Part shown: positions 22,221 to 34,900 of the stretch, piece by piece
How the letters are laid out: every line of letters starts with the position of its first letter
Position numbering within the stretch: the first letter of the stretch is position 1
DNA from: Galaxea fascicularis
Taxonomy: Eukaryota > Cnidaria > Anthozoa > Scleractinia > Euphylliidae
Direction of reading: 5' to 3'
NCBI GenBank assembly: GCA_948470475.1
Contig: OX419336.1
Location: 35,851,876 to 35,915,875, forward strand
DNA length: 64,000 bases
Program-made: the position numbers and the translations under genes
The notes under the pieces: generated by a model
What the model saw: only the letters and a program-made list of their open reading frames with translations
The model's database searches: none
Told to the model about the DNA's origin: nothing

Positions 22221-22268
22221 TGTAACTGACGAAGGTCGAGAGACCGAAACGTTTTATAAAGTTTTATA
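22221..22268 (+). ncRNA. hammerhead ribozyme, Penelope-type
   Basis: Core CTGACGA at 22226-22232 is followed by stem II, GGTC/GACC closed by a GAGA loop (22234-22245), then GAAAC at 22246-22250. A short AT-rich stem III leads to a GTT cleavage triplet at 22261-22263. Stem I forms between TGTAA (22221-22225) and TTATA (22264-22268) with one G-U pair. Every invariant core base is present. Hammerheads are known in the terminal repeats of Penelope-like elements, and the GIY-YIG frame just upstream fits this. Stem I is short, so activity in isolation is uncertain. Confidence 0.75.
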
Positions 22269-22407
22269 TTTTTATCCTTTTTAAACCAAAAGTTGTCCAA
22301 TTTCGGTCTCTTTTTTAACCAGTTTTTACCATTCACCGAATCAGGACTGGGAATCCTTGTGATCCTTTTGGTTTACATCTTTGTTGGCTCAGGAAGCACT
22401 TTTAACC

Positions 22408-22410
<3 letters not shown>

Positions 22411-22451
<41 letters not shown>
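22411..22451. repeat. TA microsatellite
   Basis: About 20 uninterrupted TA units, directly 3' of the Penelope-like element. Confidence 0.95.
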
Positions 22452-22453
<2 letters not shown>

Positions 22454-22752
22454 GTCTGAATTTACAAAAACGTACCTACAGAAATTCCAAGCGCGTTGTA
22501 ACAATTTGACCCCTGAGGTGAATAAAAAACAGTTGAATGTCGCTAGGTAGGGCTTAAAATCGACAAATTAATCGCTGGAAACAGACGAAAAGTCGATCTT
22601 GGCAAAAGCGACAGAATTGTAATGAAATAAACAACATTTACTAAAAGCACAGAAATTATGACCTTTCAGTCTCGCAAACTATGAGGCTCATAGCGAGATG
22701 CCCGACTAAAACAGATCCAGAATTTACCGTTCTTGAGCCCAGAATCGGTTGT

Positions 22753-23740
22753 CTAAGACAAAATCACTTCAGCTAAACACTCACGAAGCGTTTTTATGCT
22801 TGCACACACTATTCTTATAACACGAGCACCACGACATACCTGAAATCCGTCTGTCAAACAAGTTGAGGAAATCACACAATTATCCACGTTCGCGGCACTG
22901 ATAAAGTCATCCACAACCAACCAGGCACAATGTTTCCACACTTGATAAGGGGAAAATATCATCAAACTAGAGGCCGTAATGGCCTTCACTCGGGCTTTTC
23001 GAGTGGCAAATGGATGTTGTGGATGATTTCCGCACAGCCTAATATATAAAATTATACATGTATTTTGTGACTCAAACTCGATTCGTTAAAGCATTGGGCT
23101 GCCTGTGTGAGTGTGTGCCAGCGGAAATAAACATGAAACAGGACCGTGGGAAAACAAACAATCTTAGTTTTCTGCTTTTCTGTGACAGACTTTTTAGCTT
23201 TTTTACTGGTATCCTACTGGGCTCGCCATCACAACGTCTTGATGGCACATGGCATTCACGGTTGTCGTTAAAATACACAAACTTAGCATAACGAGATCTG
23301 AATTCCTTTCTATATTTTATTTTCACTAAGGCATCACGTTGATCATGTACAGATAACTGCATTGCCTTCTCAAATACCTCGCATTTTTCAAGTACATGAT
23401 CCGACGGTTGTGTTGATAAAACTGATAAACTTACACATTCATGTAGAACACGCGAAGGTACAAGATAACACATAAAACTAACACACTACACAGACTTGAT
23501 ACAGCTGATAATCCACAATCTAAAGTAATCAAAAGAAATGAAATACTGGTGACAATAGCCATAAAAGTAAAAACGTTTCTTGCATCTTCGCTTCGATGCG
23601 TGGGTTCTTCATCACCCAACATGGACGCTTTCCTGTTGCTGTTGTTACTACTGCTGTTCGTCTTTGTACCTCTAATCTCATCATCAACGGGTATCTTGTA
23701 TTCGCCAGTACCTTAACTGTTCGTGTCAAAGTTTCCACTC
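22753..23740 (-). other. possible coding region, unrecognised
   Basis: Three features hint at exons on the - strand. First, 23038-22840 is flanked by an acceptor (ATATATTAG) and a strong donor (CAG|GTATGT) and encodes 66 residues starting LCGNHPQHPF and including YQVWKHCAWLVVDDF. Second, 23473-23072 is an open frame of 133 residues with a charged segment (KIKYRKEFRSRYAKFVYFND). Third, 23730-23437 encodes a Ser/Asn-rich stretch, then MLGDEEPTHRSED, then a hydrophobic span (VFTFMAIVTSISFLLI), and ends at a strong GTAAGT donor. The pieces do not join in one consistent frame, so this may be a decayed gene, two genes, or chance. I do not recognise a family. Confidence 0.3.
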
Positions 23741-24099
23741 AAGTCAAAGCCTTTGTGCACTTTTTGTACTCATTGATAGCTCATTCAGCTCATTTGATCT
23801 CATAATATTTTTCACATTTGCTTCGCGGAACGAACCGTTTCGAGATGCACGCTCACCATCATCATTTAGTGTGGGTCTACCGCGAACGGCGTGTGCAATT
23901 GTAAGTGGTTTGAGCGTATTGGATACGACACCGTTTGCCATAGCTGTAGACATATCAACTTTTTCCTTTGAAAATCCGTCGAGGGATCCACAGTTGCTTT
24001 GTGCCTTGCTTTTCAACAGACAAGACAAGCGTAAACAAAACATAAATAGGTTTTCATCGGGTTTTACCGGTTCATCGTTAGCGCCTGCGCAAATACGCC

Positions 24100-25295
24100 G
24101 GAAATGAGGTTTGTAGAGAACAACGAAAAAAAAGAAAAACGGACGACAGATTTAGACTCGGGCCTTCCACAGGAAGCCCGAGTAATTACTCTCTCTCAAT
24201 AACTCTCGCTTCCCCCACATAAATCATCACATGTAGACTTTGCTGACACAGTCGATTTATTCAAGATCCCGGATGTAGCCATTCGTTTTCAAACGGACAA
24301 ATATAGGGCGGTATTGACCAAAAAAATTTAACTAAGTCTCTGGCCTGGTCACAAATCAGCTTTAATTTTGCTCTCGCCGAATAGATCTGACTCCTACAAA
24401 CTACTTTTTCAGGCCAGAGACTCGTCACCTCCCACAGCAAAGCTCGCAATATGATGCCTTTCCGTCTCAAGCCCGAGATCGGTGTTTCACCCGTTTAGCC
24501 AAAATGAGACGGAACACGGTAACATATTGGACGACGGCAGACTTTGCCAATCGTGAGAATTGTTCCTTCATAAGGCTTAATGATGCCTTCCGGAAAACTT
24601 CACTGTAGGCGGCCAAAAACAAATGTAGAAAATTAACCGACCACTGAAAACAACTTCTAACGCGCGCGCTGATTTCAAATTAGTGACTTATGACACTAGG
24701 AGAATTGTGGGAAATAATATGTAGGGGAGAGAGGGGAAGGAGGTAAGGGGGGGTGGGGTGGGGAAAGATGTAAATGGCATTAAAAACGCATTTATGTGTG
24801 TACTAAAAACAGAAAGACAAGGAAAAAGTGGTCAAAAAGTACTGAACAAGCCTCAAATGAGACTGTTGCTAACAATTCCTGGAGGTACCTTTTTGTAAAT
24901 CAGGACAGATATATATTAGCATTAGTTAACAGATCCTGTGCAACAAGCCAGCCGACACGGCTGTGGTCGGCAAGACGTTACACTGACTTTCAAATTCAAA
25001 GGATAACCACGGTTACTTTAATTTAACAAACATACTAGTGACAATTTTACAAAACGTTTAATCGAAAAAGAGGTACAGCTCATTCAAGTGTAAGAGAAGT
25101 GGATAAAGGAATACCTTGATTCAGTGAAAGCTGCAAAATATGCAATCTAGAGCACTGAGCGAGTTCTAACATTTAAGCTAAAAATCTTATATCTGTTTTC
25201 ATGGATGGTTTTATTTCTTCAAGGCTTAGTTGATTTTTATCTAGCATCTTAGCGCAGTGTAATATTTTCTTAAAAACGAGAAGTATTTTTTTCAT
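24100..25295. other. intergenic region, only short hairpins
   Basis: Small inverted repeats occur at about 24147-24184 (GACTCGGGC with GCCCGAGT) and 24335-24422 (AGTCTCTGGCCTG with its complement). No supported gene. Confidence 0.5.
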
Positions 25296-25299
25296 TTTG

Positions 25300-25420
25300 G
25301 GGAGCAGGAATGGCGCAGTGGTGAGAGCACTCGCCTCCCACCAATATATGTGGCCCGGGTTCGATTCCCGGACTCGACGTCATATGTGGGTTGAGCTTGT
25401 TGTTGGTTCTCAAGACTTCA
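25300..25420 (+). mobile_element. tRNA-derived SINE (family A), copy 1
   Basis: A pol III A-box-like TGGCGCAGTGGTGAG near 25311 and a B box GGTTCGATTCC at 25358-25368 are followed by the tail CGGACTCGACGTCA and TTGTTGTTGGTTCTC. A second copy at 53774-53884 shares the same head and tail. It lies just beyond the 3' end of the anoctamin gene. Confidence 0.85.
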
Positions 25421-25929
25421 AAACTCTCCCCAAAAACCAACACTTCCAAATTCCAATTAGATCCGGATGCAGGACCTCCCTGAAAACCACTTCGCATTGA
25501 GTAGAACTTCCTGGGTAAATATCATGATTTTTTAAAGCATTTTTCATCACTTAAACCCCAATTCCTGATCGTGAAAGAAGCCCAGGAAAAACTATATGTA
25601 ATCCAAGCACGAAACGAACAAGTTGGCAGGTAAAAATCTTGATATAAATTTGACTAAGAACACACAAGATCAAAACCAAATGGCGAGCACCGTTTGTTTC
25701 CAAATGTTGTGTGTTCGTGTTCGTTCGTGACGCGACGTTTAGACCTTTTATTTCAAACCGCAATACTAGAAATAATTCAAATTTTTGCGATTTACATATA
25801 AGTTAATAAGTAATTTCCACTCTCCTATGCAGTCATAAACAAGCCACGCTTTAACCGTCGGTACAAAATATTCCAATAATTTATATTACAAGCACGATAA
25901 CAATTTCTAGCCTGGCAAGCCAGTAACGT

Positions 25930-28900
25930 CTACAGCATGTCGTTGGGTGGCTCAGGAGAGGAGGCCTCAGGCTGATCCGCTGACCTCAAGGCTTCGCGGG
26001 CGAGGAAGTTCTCTCTCTTGATTTGATTGCTGACTTCTTTCGGGACATCCGGGATCATCCACGCTAGAATCGCCGTCAAACCAAATACAATGTGCTGTGG
26101 AATATAAAATAGTGAAGGCAGATTACAGGTTATGGTAATATCCTGTCACTGTATTTAATGCTAAAGCTAAGGTGGTCCAAGATGGCCCATCATATTGAAA
26201 CAGTGATCGCCAAATAAATCAAGAAATTGTCTTTTCACAGTATAAAATAAAAGTAACTGTTAGGATTACCAAAAGGAGAGGGGCGCTTTTGCGTGCGTGC
26301 GTGCGTGCGTGAGTGTTATTGTGGTCCTGCGTGTGCCAGTACACGTACAAAATAACACTTGTAATTGCCGTAGGAATGTTGAAAAAACCTCTTGAAACAT
26401 GATTAAAATACAGTAAACGTGCTTGTAAACGTTACCAAAAACTCTAATCAAGAAGTGAACGGCTGTTCCCATCGAGAAGATACATGTAACGTTGAAGGTA
26501 ACTTGTGATGCCTTGAATGTGTAAAGAGATTTTCAGCTGAATGTCATATAAACAAAACCAAAGAAATTATTCCGACCAATTCCAAGAGAAGACAGCTCAG
26601 TGCCGATCAGAATTTAAAGTAATTACATGCAACCGGCGTCAAGCGCGAATGCGCGCGTGCAACTGGCGATTGGTTTGGGTTTTGCTTCTCATTGGCTACG
26701 AAAATGACACGAGGTTTATCAACCAATCACACAGCGAAGTAAAACAAAACCAAAGTAAATGCAGATCACAATTGACATTTAATTAAAAGCAACTCTATTG
26801 TACTTCTTGCAACATATTCAGTGTACTCACCAGGAAAGCCAAGACGAAAAATAGCTTGGATGCTAGGATGTGCCAGTAGGCTCTGGAAAACTGGTACTTA
26901 TCTGGATTCTCAAGAGTTTGGTTCCCTATTGTTATGAAAGGACGTTCGTAATAACCACGGAATCTAGAAATAGAATAAAACAACAAACAACCAAATAAGC
27001 AAGCAAAGCGTCAGGGGTTCCCAGAATAAATACGACGAAAAAGTATCTCGGAAACTTGCGTCAGCTACAGCATGTTAGGGGAGCATGTTTTTTTTTTTTT
27101 TAACCAAGTTCTTTAATAATCTCTTACAAAAACCATCACGCCTAGTAATACGTGCGACACAAATGCAAACGCAGGGAAATACACGTGTGAACTTCCGCAA
27201 TGTCAATGCAGCAAGCGCCGACGCTTTTCTTGCACTTGCATAGAGCGTTTTCACCCACGTGACCAGCGGTTATATTGGTTCAATGAAACAAAAGAAAGTA
27301 TTTGCATACAAATAGAGTTCAATTCCCAGAGGGTTAAAGGGGGTAGTTTCTGAAGAAACTGTGGTGCTGCGTCGGTGGGGAAGTAATACACAACAATTTT
27401 GGTATTATCAACAGAGTTGATAAATGTAAATTGACCACCGTACAGGGATTACAAAAGCTAAAATACATAGAGTATACATTTAGAATCCCTGTACGGTGGT
27501 CAATTTACATTTAACAACTCTGTTGATAATACCAAAATCCCAGAGGGTTAGCTTGGTTTTTGGAACACCAACATGGCCGCCGTGACGTCATGTGAAAACG
27601 CTCTATTTGCCTCTCTCCTCGCATTTGCGCTTGCGTCTGCATTTCACACGAGTGAACCGGGGTAACGCAAACGCAAATGCAAACGCAACCTCTTCTGCCA
27701 ACTTCGAAAAAGACTTCGACTACGCTTGGGTATCTCAGTTGCCTTCGACGTGTAAACGTCTTTTGCATTTGCGCTTGCACTTACGTTTGCATTAGCATCG
27801 CTCGTGTGAACCAGGCTTTAACAATGAATTTTAATCTGCCTTGCCTGCTTTTAGCCTGCTCTGATAGAGCAATTGACATTTTAAGCTCAAAGCGTTACAA
27901 GAGTGCTTTCATGAATGGACAACAAAGGTGCTGTGTGTAACATTTTGCGCAGGTTTCATAATCCACTTTACAGCATCCTCGTAAAGCGTTACGGTACATT
28001 ACCTGCAAGTAGGCTGGTTGAATCCACAACTGTTGTTATGGAACTTGTCCCATAACACATCCACTTCTGTCCCGCTTGGTCTTTCATCGTCAGGAAACTC
28101 CGTCACAACAAAACAGGACAAGGTGCTGTTCACAAATCCCTCCAGATCATGGTTTTGTAAACCCAGAGTGTAGTAGAGTCTGGGCACGAACTCTGATACG
28201 AAGGCTATGACAAAGCCCTAGCAACAGACACAGCTCATACGTTACGTTACGTTACGTTACGTTATATCTGCGCACTATTGAATCTGTGCAAATTTTCAAG
28301 AAGCCAATTAAGAGATTGTTTTAGACAATGTTTTGAGTAACGGTTTTGAGGAATGCAATGCAATACAATGCACAATGTACAGGGCGGGGCAGGACAGGAC
28401 AGGACAGGAAACAATAAAAAGAAAACAAATTGCCAAAACCTTCACGAAAGTCCTAGAGGTTTAGGTGTCCACCTTTCTTTATATCCCATGAAATGTTTAA
28501 ATCCAGAGAGCCTTCGCATTTTCCTGCCTCTAATATCTCTTCGGGATTTGGATATATGTTTAGGAGCACAATTGACTGAGTACTCACATTTACAAGAACT
28601 GAGATTTTGGTGACCGCTTTGAGAATAGTGTACCAGATTCCTATAAAAAAAATCATACACCGTGTCAAACCATTTACAGTTGTAGTCAGTTCACTCGATG
28701 AAAATGCACACAAACACAAACGTGTACACAGGGAAACAACTGCTGTTTAACGTGACAACAAGTTCAGCTTGTATGAAAACTAGCCAGGCAACCTTGACTT
28801 TTTAAAGGACTGTTCCTTGTAATTTTTTTTTTAACTAAATTCTTCTTCAAACAAAAAGGGCAAAAAGAAACGAGGAATTTAAAAACGACTTCTTTTACGT

Positions 28901-31900
28901 CATTGCCTGTAGCACGTACCGATATCTTGTGCCCGAGCAGCCATGGGACGCTGAAACACGACAACGAACTTGTAGGCATCAAGACGAATCTCAAGCAAGT
29001 TGTTAATGAGGGCAAAAAATGGTCCCAGAGGAAAAGCAGCGATAAAAAGCGTCACAAAGCCGTACTGGATCACTGAAAGAAACCATGACTGTTTAGAGCA
29101 CTGCAAAGCAGTCTAAAACTAAAGCAGGAACCTCCTTTTTGCATTAAAACAACGAGTTCCTCTCACCCATCAACCAATTTTCCACTAACGTTTCAATTTC
29201 ACCCGTTCCTTCAATTTTCCCGTCTCCCACTCCACCCATGCAATTATCAGTTCTTCCGCTTTTTTTCTCTATCCTTTCATACTCAGCGAGTGTTACAGTC
29301 ACTTCTAATGTTCCTACCCCTCCCTTACCCTCCCCTCCCCTATACACATCTCGCTTCTTGGCTTCCCTCCTTTTCTAGGAATCACTCACTCATCAATTCT
29401 TGCATCACATCCGAACCCCTCACGCACGTACCAGTTATCACACCCTCTCCTTTCCTTCCTTCACACACCTACCTCCTCGGGCGCCAAGTCCCTCCCCTCC
29501 AATTCCTTGTGTACATTCATCGCACGCCCTTTCCCCTCCCTCCCACAGACACTTAACAGTCCTTACCCATTTCCAGGTATTCATAAAACAGCCCATGCAC
29601 GGGATACTGAGTCAAGTCGTAGTCTAGCTCCCAGCGCGTGTACTGTGTCAGGTCGGGCGTCTCGATGTTCTGACGTCGTCTCCACCAATTCTGAAGCTTA
29701 CTGCAAAACAAAGAACGTCAGGGATATCCACATTGCCAAGAAGCAAGGGAAAAAGACCTTGTCAATTGGTTACAGAACGACCGCTCCAGAAATCTGATTT
29801 TTCGGTTGCCATTTGTTCTTTGAATGTTTGTCTTTGAAAAAAGTCCGAGTGCAACCCTTGCACACAAACAAAAACAACAGAGACCTTACCAAAGACGAAC
29901 AGTAAGCCTGATGTGGAAGCTACAGAGGAGCCCTGCCATACGACTAAAATTACGTATCTACTAGTTAGCAGTATTTTGTCAAACTTTCTTCAGCTGACCA
30001 CAAAAGTGATCGACGTTACGAGCTGTAATTTAGCCATATAGCGTTTGTTTGCAACACAGTAAAAAGATTCTAGAAATATTATTTTCTAGTGTCGGTTTAC
30101 GGTTTTCCGAGTTTCACAGCAAAAAGCACACAAGTGAGACTAACTTACGGTACGATTATTTCAATGAAGTTGTTAAAGATCTGTTTTCCGACCATGATGA
30201 CTGCCAACTGCAGCAACAACTCAAACAAACAGCCAGCTGGGTTACACTGAACAACAACAAAAGAAAAAGAAAAACAGTGAAATAGGCCATTTCCGAGATC
30301 GCTTGAGCCTCTATTTCAAAGCGAGTCTAAGTGCGAAGTCTTTGTAATGAAAATGAATTTTCGCTCATATGGGACGCTGAACTTATTAACATCACAAAAC
30401 TTTCGCACTTTGACTCGCTTTGAAATATATAGAGGCTCAAGCGAACTCGGAAATGGCCCATTATAACAAATCACTGGAGCCATTTTCAACTGAGTGTCTA
30501 ATTCGAAGTAATTCGAGTTTGCTTTGGTTTTGCTTTACTTTGATCTGTGATTGGCCAGCAAAACTCGCGCCACTTTCTCAACCAATGAGAAAGAAAACGA
30601 AAACTAATCGTGCCTCACCCGCAGGCGTTTTCCCGCGCTTGGCGTCGGCTACACACAGGCTACAGGCTACAGGCTACAGGCTACAGGCTACAGGCTACAG
30701 GCTACATGGCATGTTTGCGTTTTCCTATTGGCTTATTCCGCTGCTTGCGTCTTAATCACTTTGGTTTTGGTTTTACACTTGATTAAAAAAAACTTTTACC
30801 CATTACAACCACCCAGCTGGGGGTTACATTGAAAGAAATAAAATTCACGAAGTTAAACCAGTTTAAGATGTCATCCATGCGAATAAAGGACAATGAGTCA
30901 AACAAAAAGCTATGAGTGCAAGTAAATCAAAATATTATTTGTTAAAAGGTGCTACAAGTCATTCATCTAATTTCATCCTCTTAACTTTACTCTTTTTCAT
31001 TTGCAAATAGTTTGGAATTTGTAAGGTTTTTTTTTAAGATTTTAGAGATCTTTCGTTGGGACAATTGTTTCATTTGATATAGGAACAGCCTCACGATTTT
31101 CAGTTTCAGGAGGTGTTTTTGTTCTTTCTGATTTTACATATCCTGAATAAAGTATAATGTTGTGTTGCGCTCTTACCTCCTCCTGTCTGAACTTTCCAAA
31201 AAGCCGGATGAACTCCCCTGGTCTGCCCGGACTAAACGCAGAATGTCGATCGTTAGATACATGAACAATTCTTTGACAACAAACACGTATAGTGTCCTCT
31301 TGTTGATTTGTCTGCTTCAAAGAATCAAAAGGGCGCTTTATGGCGACCGTCAGAAAACTGATCGTGCTTGACTGATCAAATGTAAATTCGTACACTATGA
31401 AAGCGACTCACGTCTCCGCTTACTGCAACTCAAAATGTCCATGTAGGCGGACTTCGGCCATGTTAAACATACACGCTTAAAAGACGTGTCTGCTCATGGT
31501 TCTTTTAAAATTTATTGTTTTGTTAGTATGAGGCTGACACTATGTGCCCCAAGAGATTTATTCTCCCAGTTTATTCAGTCTGCTGTACTATAGACAATAC
31601 AGATGGGGCTATTTACTTTTGCTTGAAAAAGGCGATGTAAAAAAGCGACGAGTAGTAGTTCACAAACTGGAAGAGATACATCTTGAACGAGTAAATGTCC
31701 TCCATTTGCGTCTGAGTACGAGGCATCTCTGCAACAACAGAAAGTGACGTTATATAGAGTGTAAAGGAAGCCGAACTAGACACATTTAAGTGGCTTTCAG
31801 CTCACCTACAAGCAATTGCAAAAAGAGTTGAGACACTCACTGTGAAACACCCTATAATGCGTGACATAGAGGTCAGCATATTCTAACCCCCCCTCCCCCC

Positions 31901-34900
31901 ATGCAAAGTTGTTTTCATCTTGATCTAGCATTGAAACGAAAGGGTATCAACATTGCAATGGGGGGAGGGGGAGAAGGGGCATTGCGACTTCTCTTTAGGT
32001 TTGGAAATAGGGTTTTAGCAGGAAGAGGTGAAATTTCTACTGAATGTCTCAACCTTTTTGCAACTGCTTGTAGGTAAGCTGAAACAGTGATACAGTGTAT
32101 TCTTGTCACTCTAAGCAACTTCCACAAGGTTCACATTTTCACAGACAATACTCAAATTTGGCGTCTACTGATAACGAACTTTTTGGAAAAGAGCGAAGCG
32201 ACTGGGATTTGATTCTTCTTTCCACTTTACTTATTAATTAATTCGGAGTTCAGTGGCTGAAAGCCACCTCAATTAAGACTCCGGATTGTTTTCGGGTTGC
32301 TCCTCCACACAGCACTCCAGTGCTCCGGCTTGCTACCTGAATTAACGGGGCGTAAAGGACCAAATTATTAGAAATACACTCACCCCATCTTGTTAACAAC
32401 TCGGCTAACTTCTCATAAACCTGAAATTAAACATAGTACAACAATAATGGGCCATTAAACAGGTTACACTTCAAAAACCATGCAACATCCATTCATACAA
32501 TACACGCTCTAGATTAGAGATACAAACACTTGGTGCAAGAGGGTACAAGACTGTTGAATGAGATACCATCCCATGTAACAGATCTGCCAAGAATAAGTTC
32601 AAAAAGGCCCACTGACTATTTTTACCCTCATTCATACATGTAATTGGCTATCAATTCTTTTATGTGTTTTAGAATGTTGTTTTGGCCCCCCTCGATTAGC
32701 TTGTGGCTATCAGCAGGACAAACGTTTATTATTGAAGTTTTTTGCGTAAACAAATTGTCGTTACATGAAAGAAAGTCAGAAAAATAATGTCTGTACACAA
32801 ACGTAGAAAGGAGCCATACCTTGTTCAGAAGCATAATGATAATCAGATTGATCAGAGCAGCCGTGGCAGAGGTAGCAATGCTAACAGCACCCTGATTATA
32901 GTCATCTTGAGCAGCTAATACAGCATACACCGCTGCACGGTACACAACTACTCCAAATACTGCGATCAGAACAAGCACCAACTGAAACAACAAAGAATAC
33001 AATCAGTCGGTAAATAATTTTACAAAGAACGGTGTAAACCACGTCTCTTGTAGTTAATGCTTTCGGTCGACTTTGCGGTCACACCACGCACAAAAGGTTG
33101 AAGGCTACACGTGTTGCTACCTTGTTGTATGTAAATTTTTGGTTTTCCCCTCGCTTCGCGCTTGGTTTTTATTTTGCAGATTTATATAATTATGCTCATC
33201 TTGCAAGTGCGAAAAGAATTGTCACATTCTGATTGGTTGTTTGTTTGTAAACTTAAGACTGACCCATGATGGGTATAACTATCGTTAGTCTGTATTGTTT
33301 TGGATCACCGAGGCGTAAATTTTCTTACTATAGTTAGAGCGAACAGAGAAGCGGTCACATTACCGAAATAGCTAACTATAGTTATCCCCGTCTTAACTGT
33401 AGTTAGTCATCCAGACATGACCGCAGCCAATGTACAGAATACATGGATTCTATGTGGCGGTGCGAGTGTAATCTAATGACGCATGGAGAACAAAACGTGG
33501 TAAGAACATCAGTCACACTACTCGTGTGACGCTCGAAGCGGTCTTTGTTCTTACCACATTTTGGCGTCATCTGTGCCTTATCAGAGTAAACACGCAATTA
33601 ATTAATTAATTAATTAATTAATACTTAATACTTAATTGACCACTCCCCTAGAGGGGCTTTTCAGGGAAAATGAAACAAATAATACAAATGAACACAACAG
33701 AGTTAAGAATCCCAACTGGCGGGAGGCAGACCAGTTGGCTATTTACAGGGATGACCGAGGAGTTGATCCAGGCACGAACCCAGAACAACACCAGCTAGTG
33801 GCTAGAGCGAGATTTGAACCCGGGTCACCGCATTGAAATCCAGCACCCTAAACCACTCGGCCATCCTGGACTGCCAAATGGAATCTATTTGTTAAACATG
33901 ACACCAGTTGGAGAGCGTAAGACAAATAACAATGAATTCTTCACAGTGTTTATTTTAACCACTCCCTTGCTTTCCGTGAACTACAACAACTGATACCAAC
34001 CAAACAAGGACCACGTCTTACCATAAAAACGACGAAACTGAAGCTGCACACAAATCTAGGCGCTTTTCTTCCAAGTGAGATGAACGGCTCTTCCACTTTG
34101 GTGATGGGGTTCAGACGAGTATCCTCGGCAGCTGCCTCGTATTCAGGACGAGGTTGTTCCTTCACAAACAAAAATACACGAATAAGTTAAGTGGTACCCA
34201 TTAAAGATAATACAAATTAACAATTAAGAACGATATTTCCGATGTTCATTTTGTTGTACATTTACATGTAACTTTCAAAGCAAAAGTCAAGGAGGAAAAT
34301 GAACGAAGCATCACAACATTTATGCTGATACTTCGCACAATGGGAACCTGAAGAAAAACAGTTATTTATATCATGCCACAGAAAATACAGCCAATCAGAA
34401 TGCAAGAAAGCCGTTGTATCGTCAGTATACCACCGAATCTTCCCATCGTGCACCGCATCAATTGTGTTCGACTACGCACATGTAGGTATTTTTAAAATAG
34501 TTACGCAAGGATTTCTAGTCATTTACCATGGAATATCCCATTTGTCACTTGTATTTTCTATGCATACGGTCATGTATAAACGCTTGAAATACAAATCACT
34601 CCTGGGATAGTCCATGGCATATCACTCGTTGCATATCTGTTATGTATTACATGAAGTACCTCTTCATCCTCATATCCCAACAAGTCCCATTCATAAGCAA
34701 TCTCCGCCTGTCGCCTCTTCCAGAATTCAAGAAACATGGTGGCTGATAAAAACGAAACTCGTGTCAGTTCATCTTCTCAAGCAAGCAACCACAACCGAAA
34801 TAAAGTAAACTCGTGCATACACAAACAATCAGACAGCTGCGCTTCTAAATTCATACAAATTGTATGTTCTGTATATTGTGGTTCACTTTTTATCTTTGGT

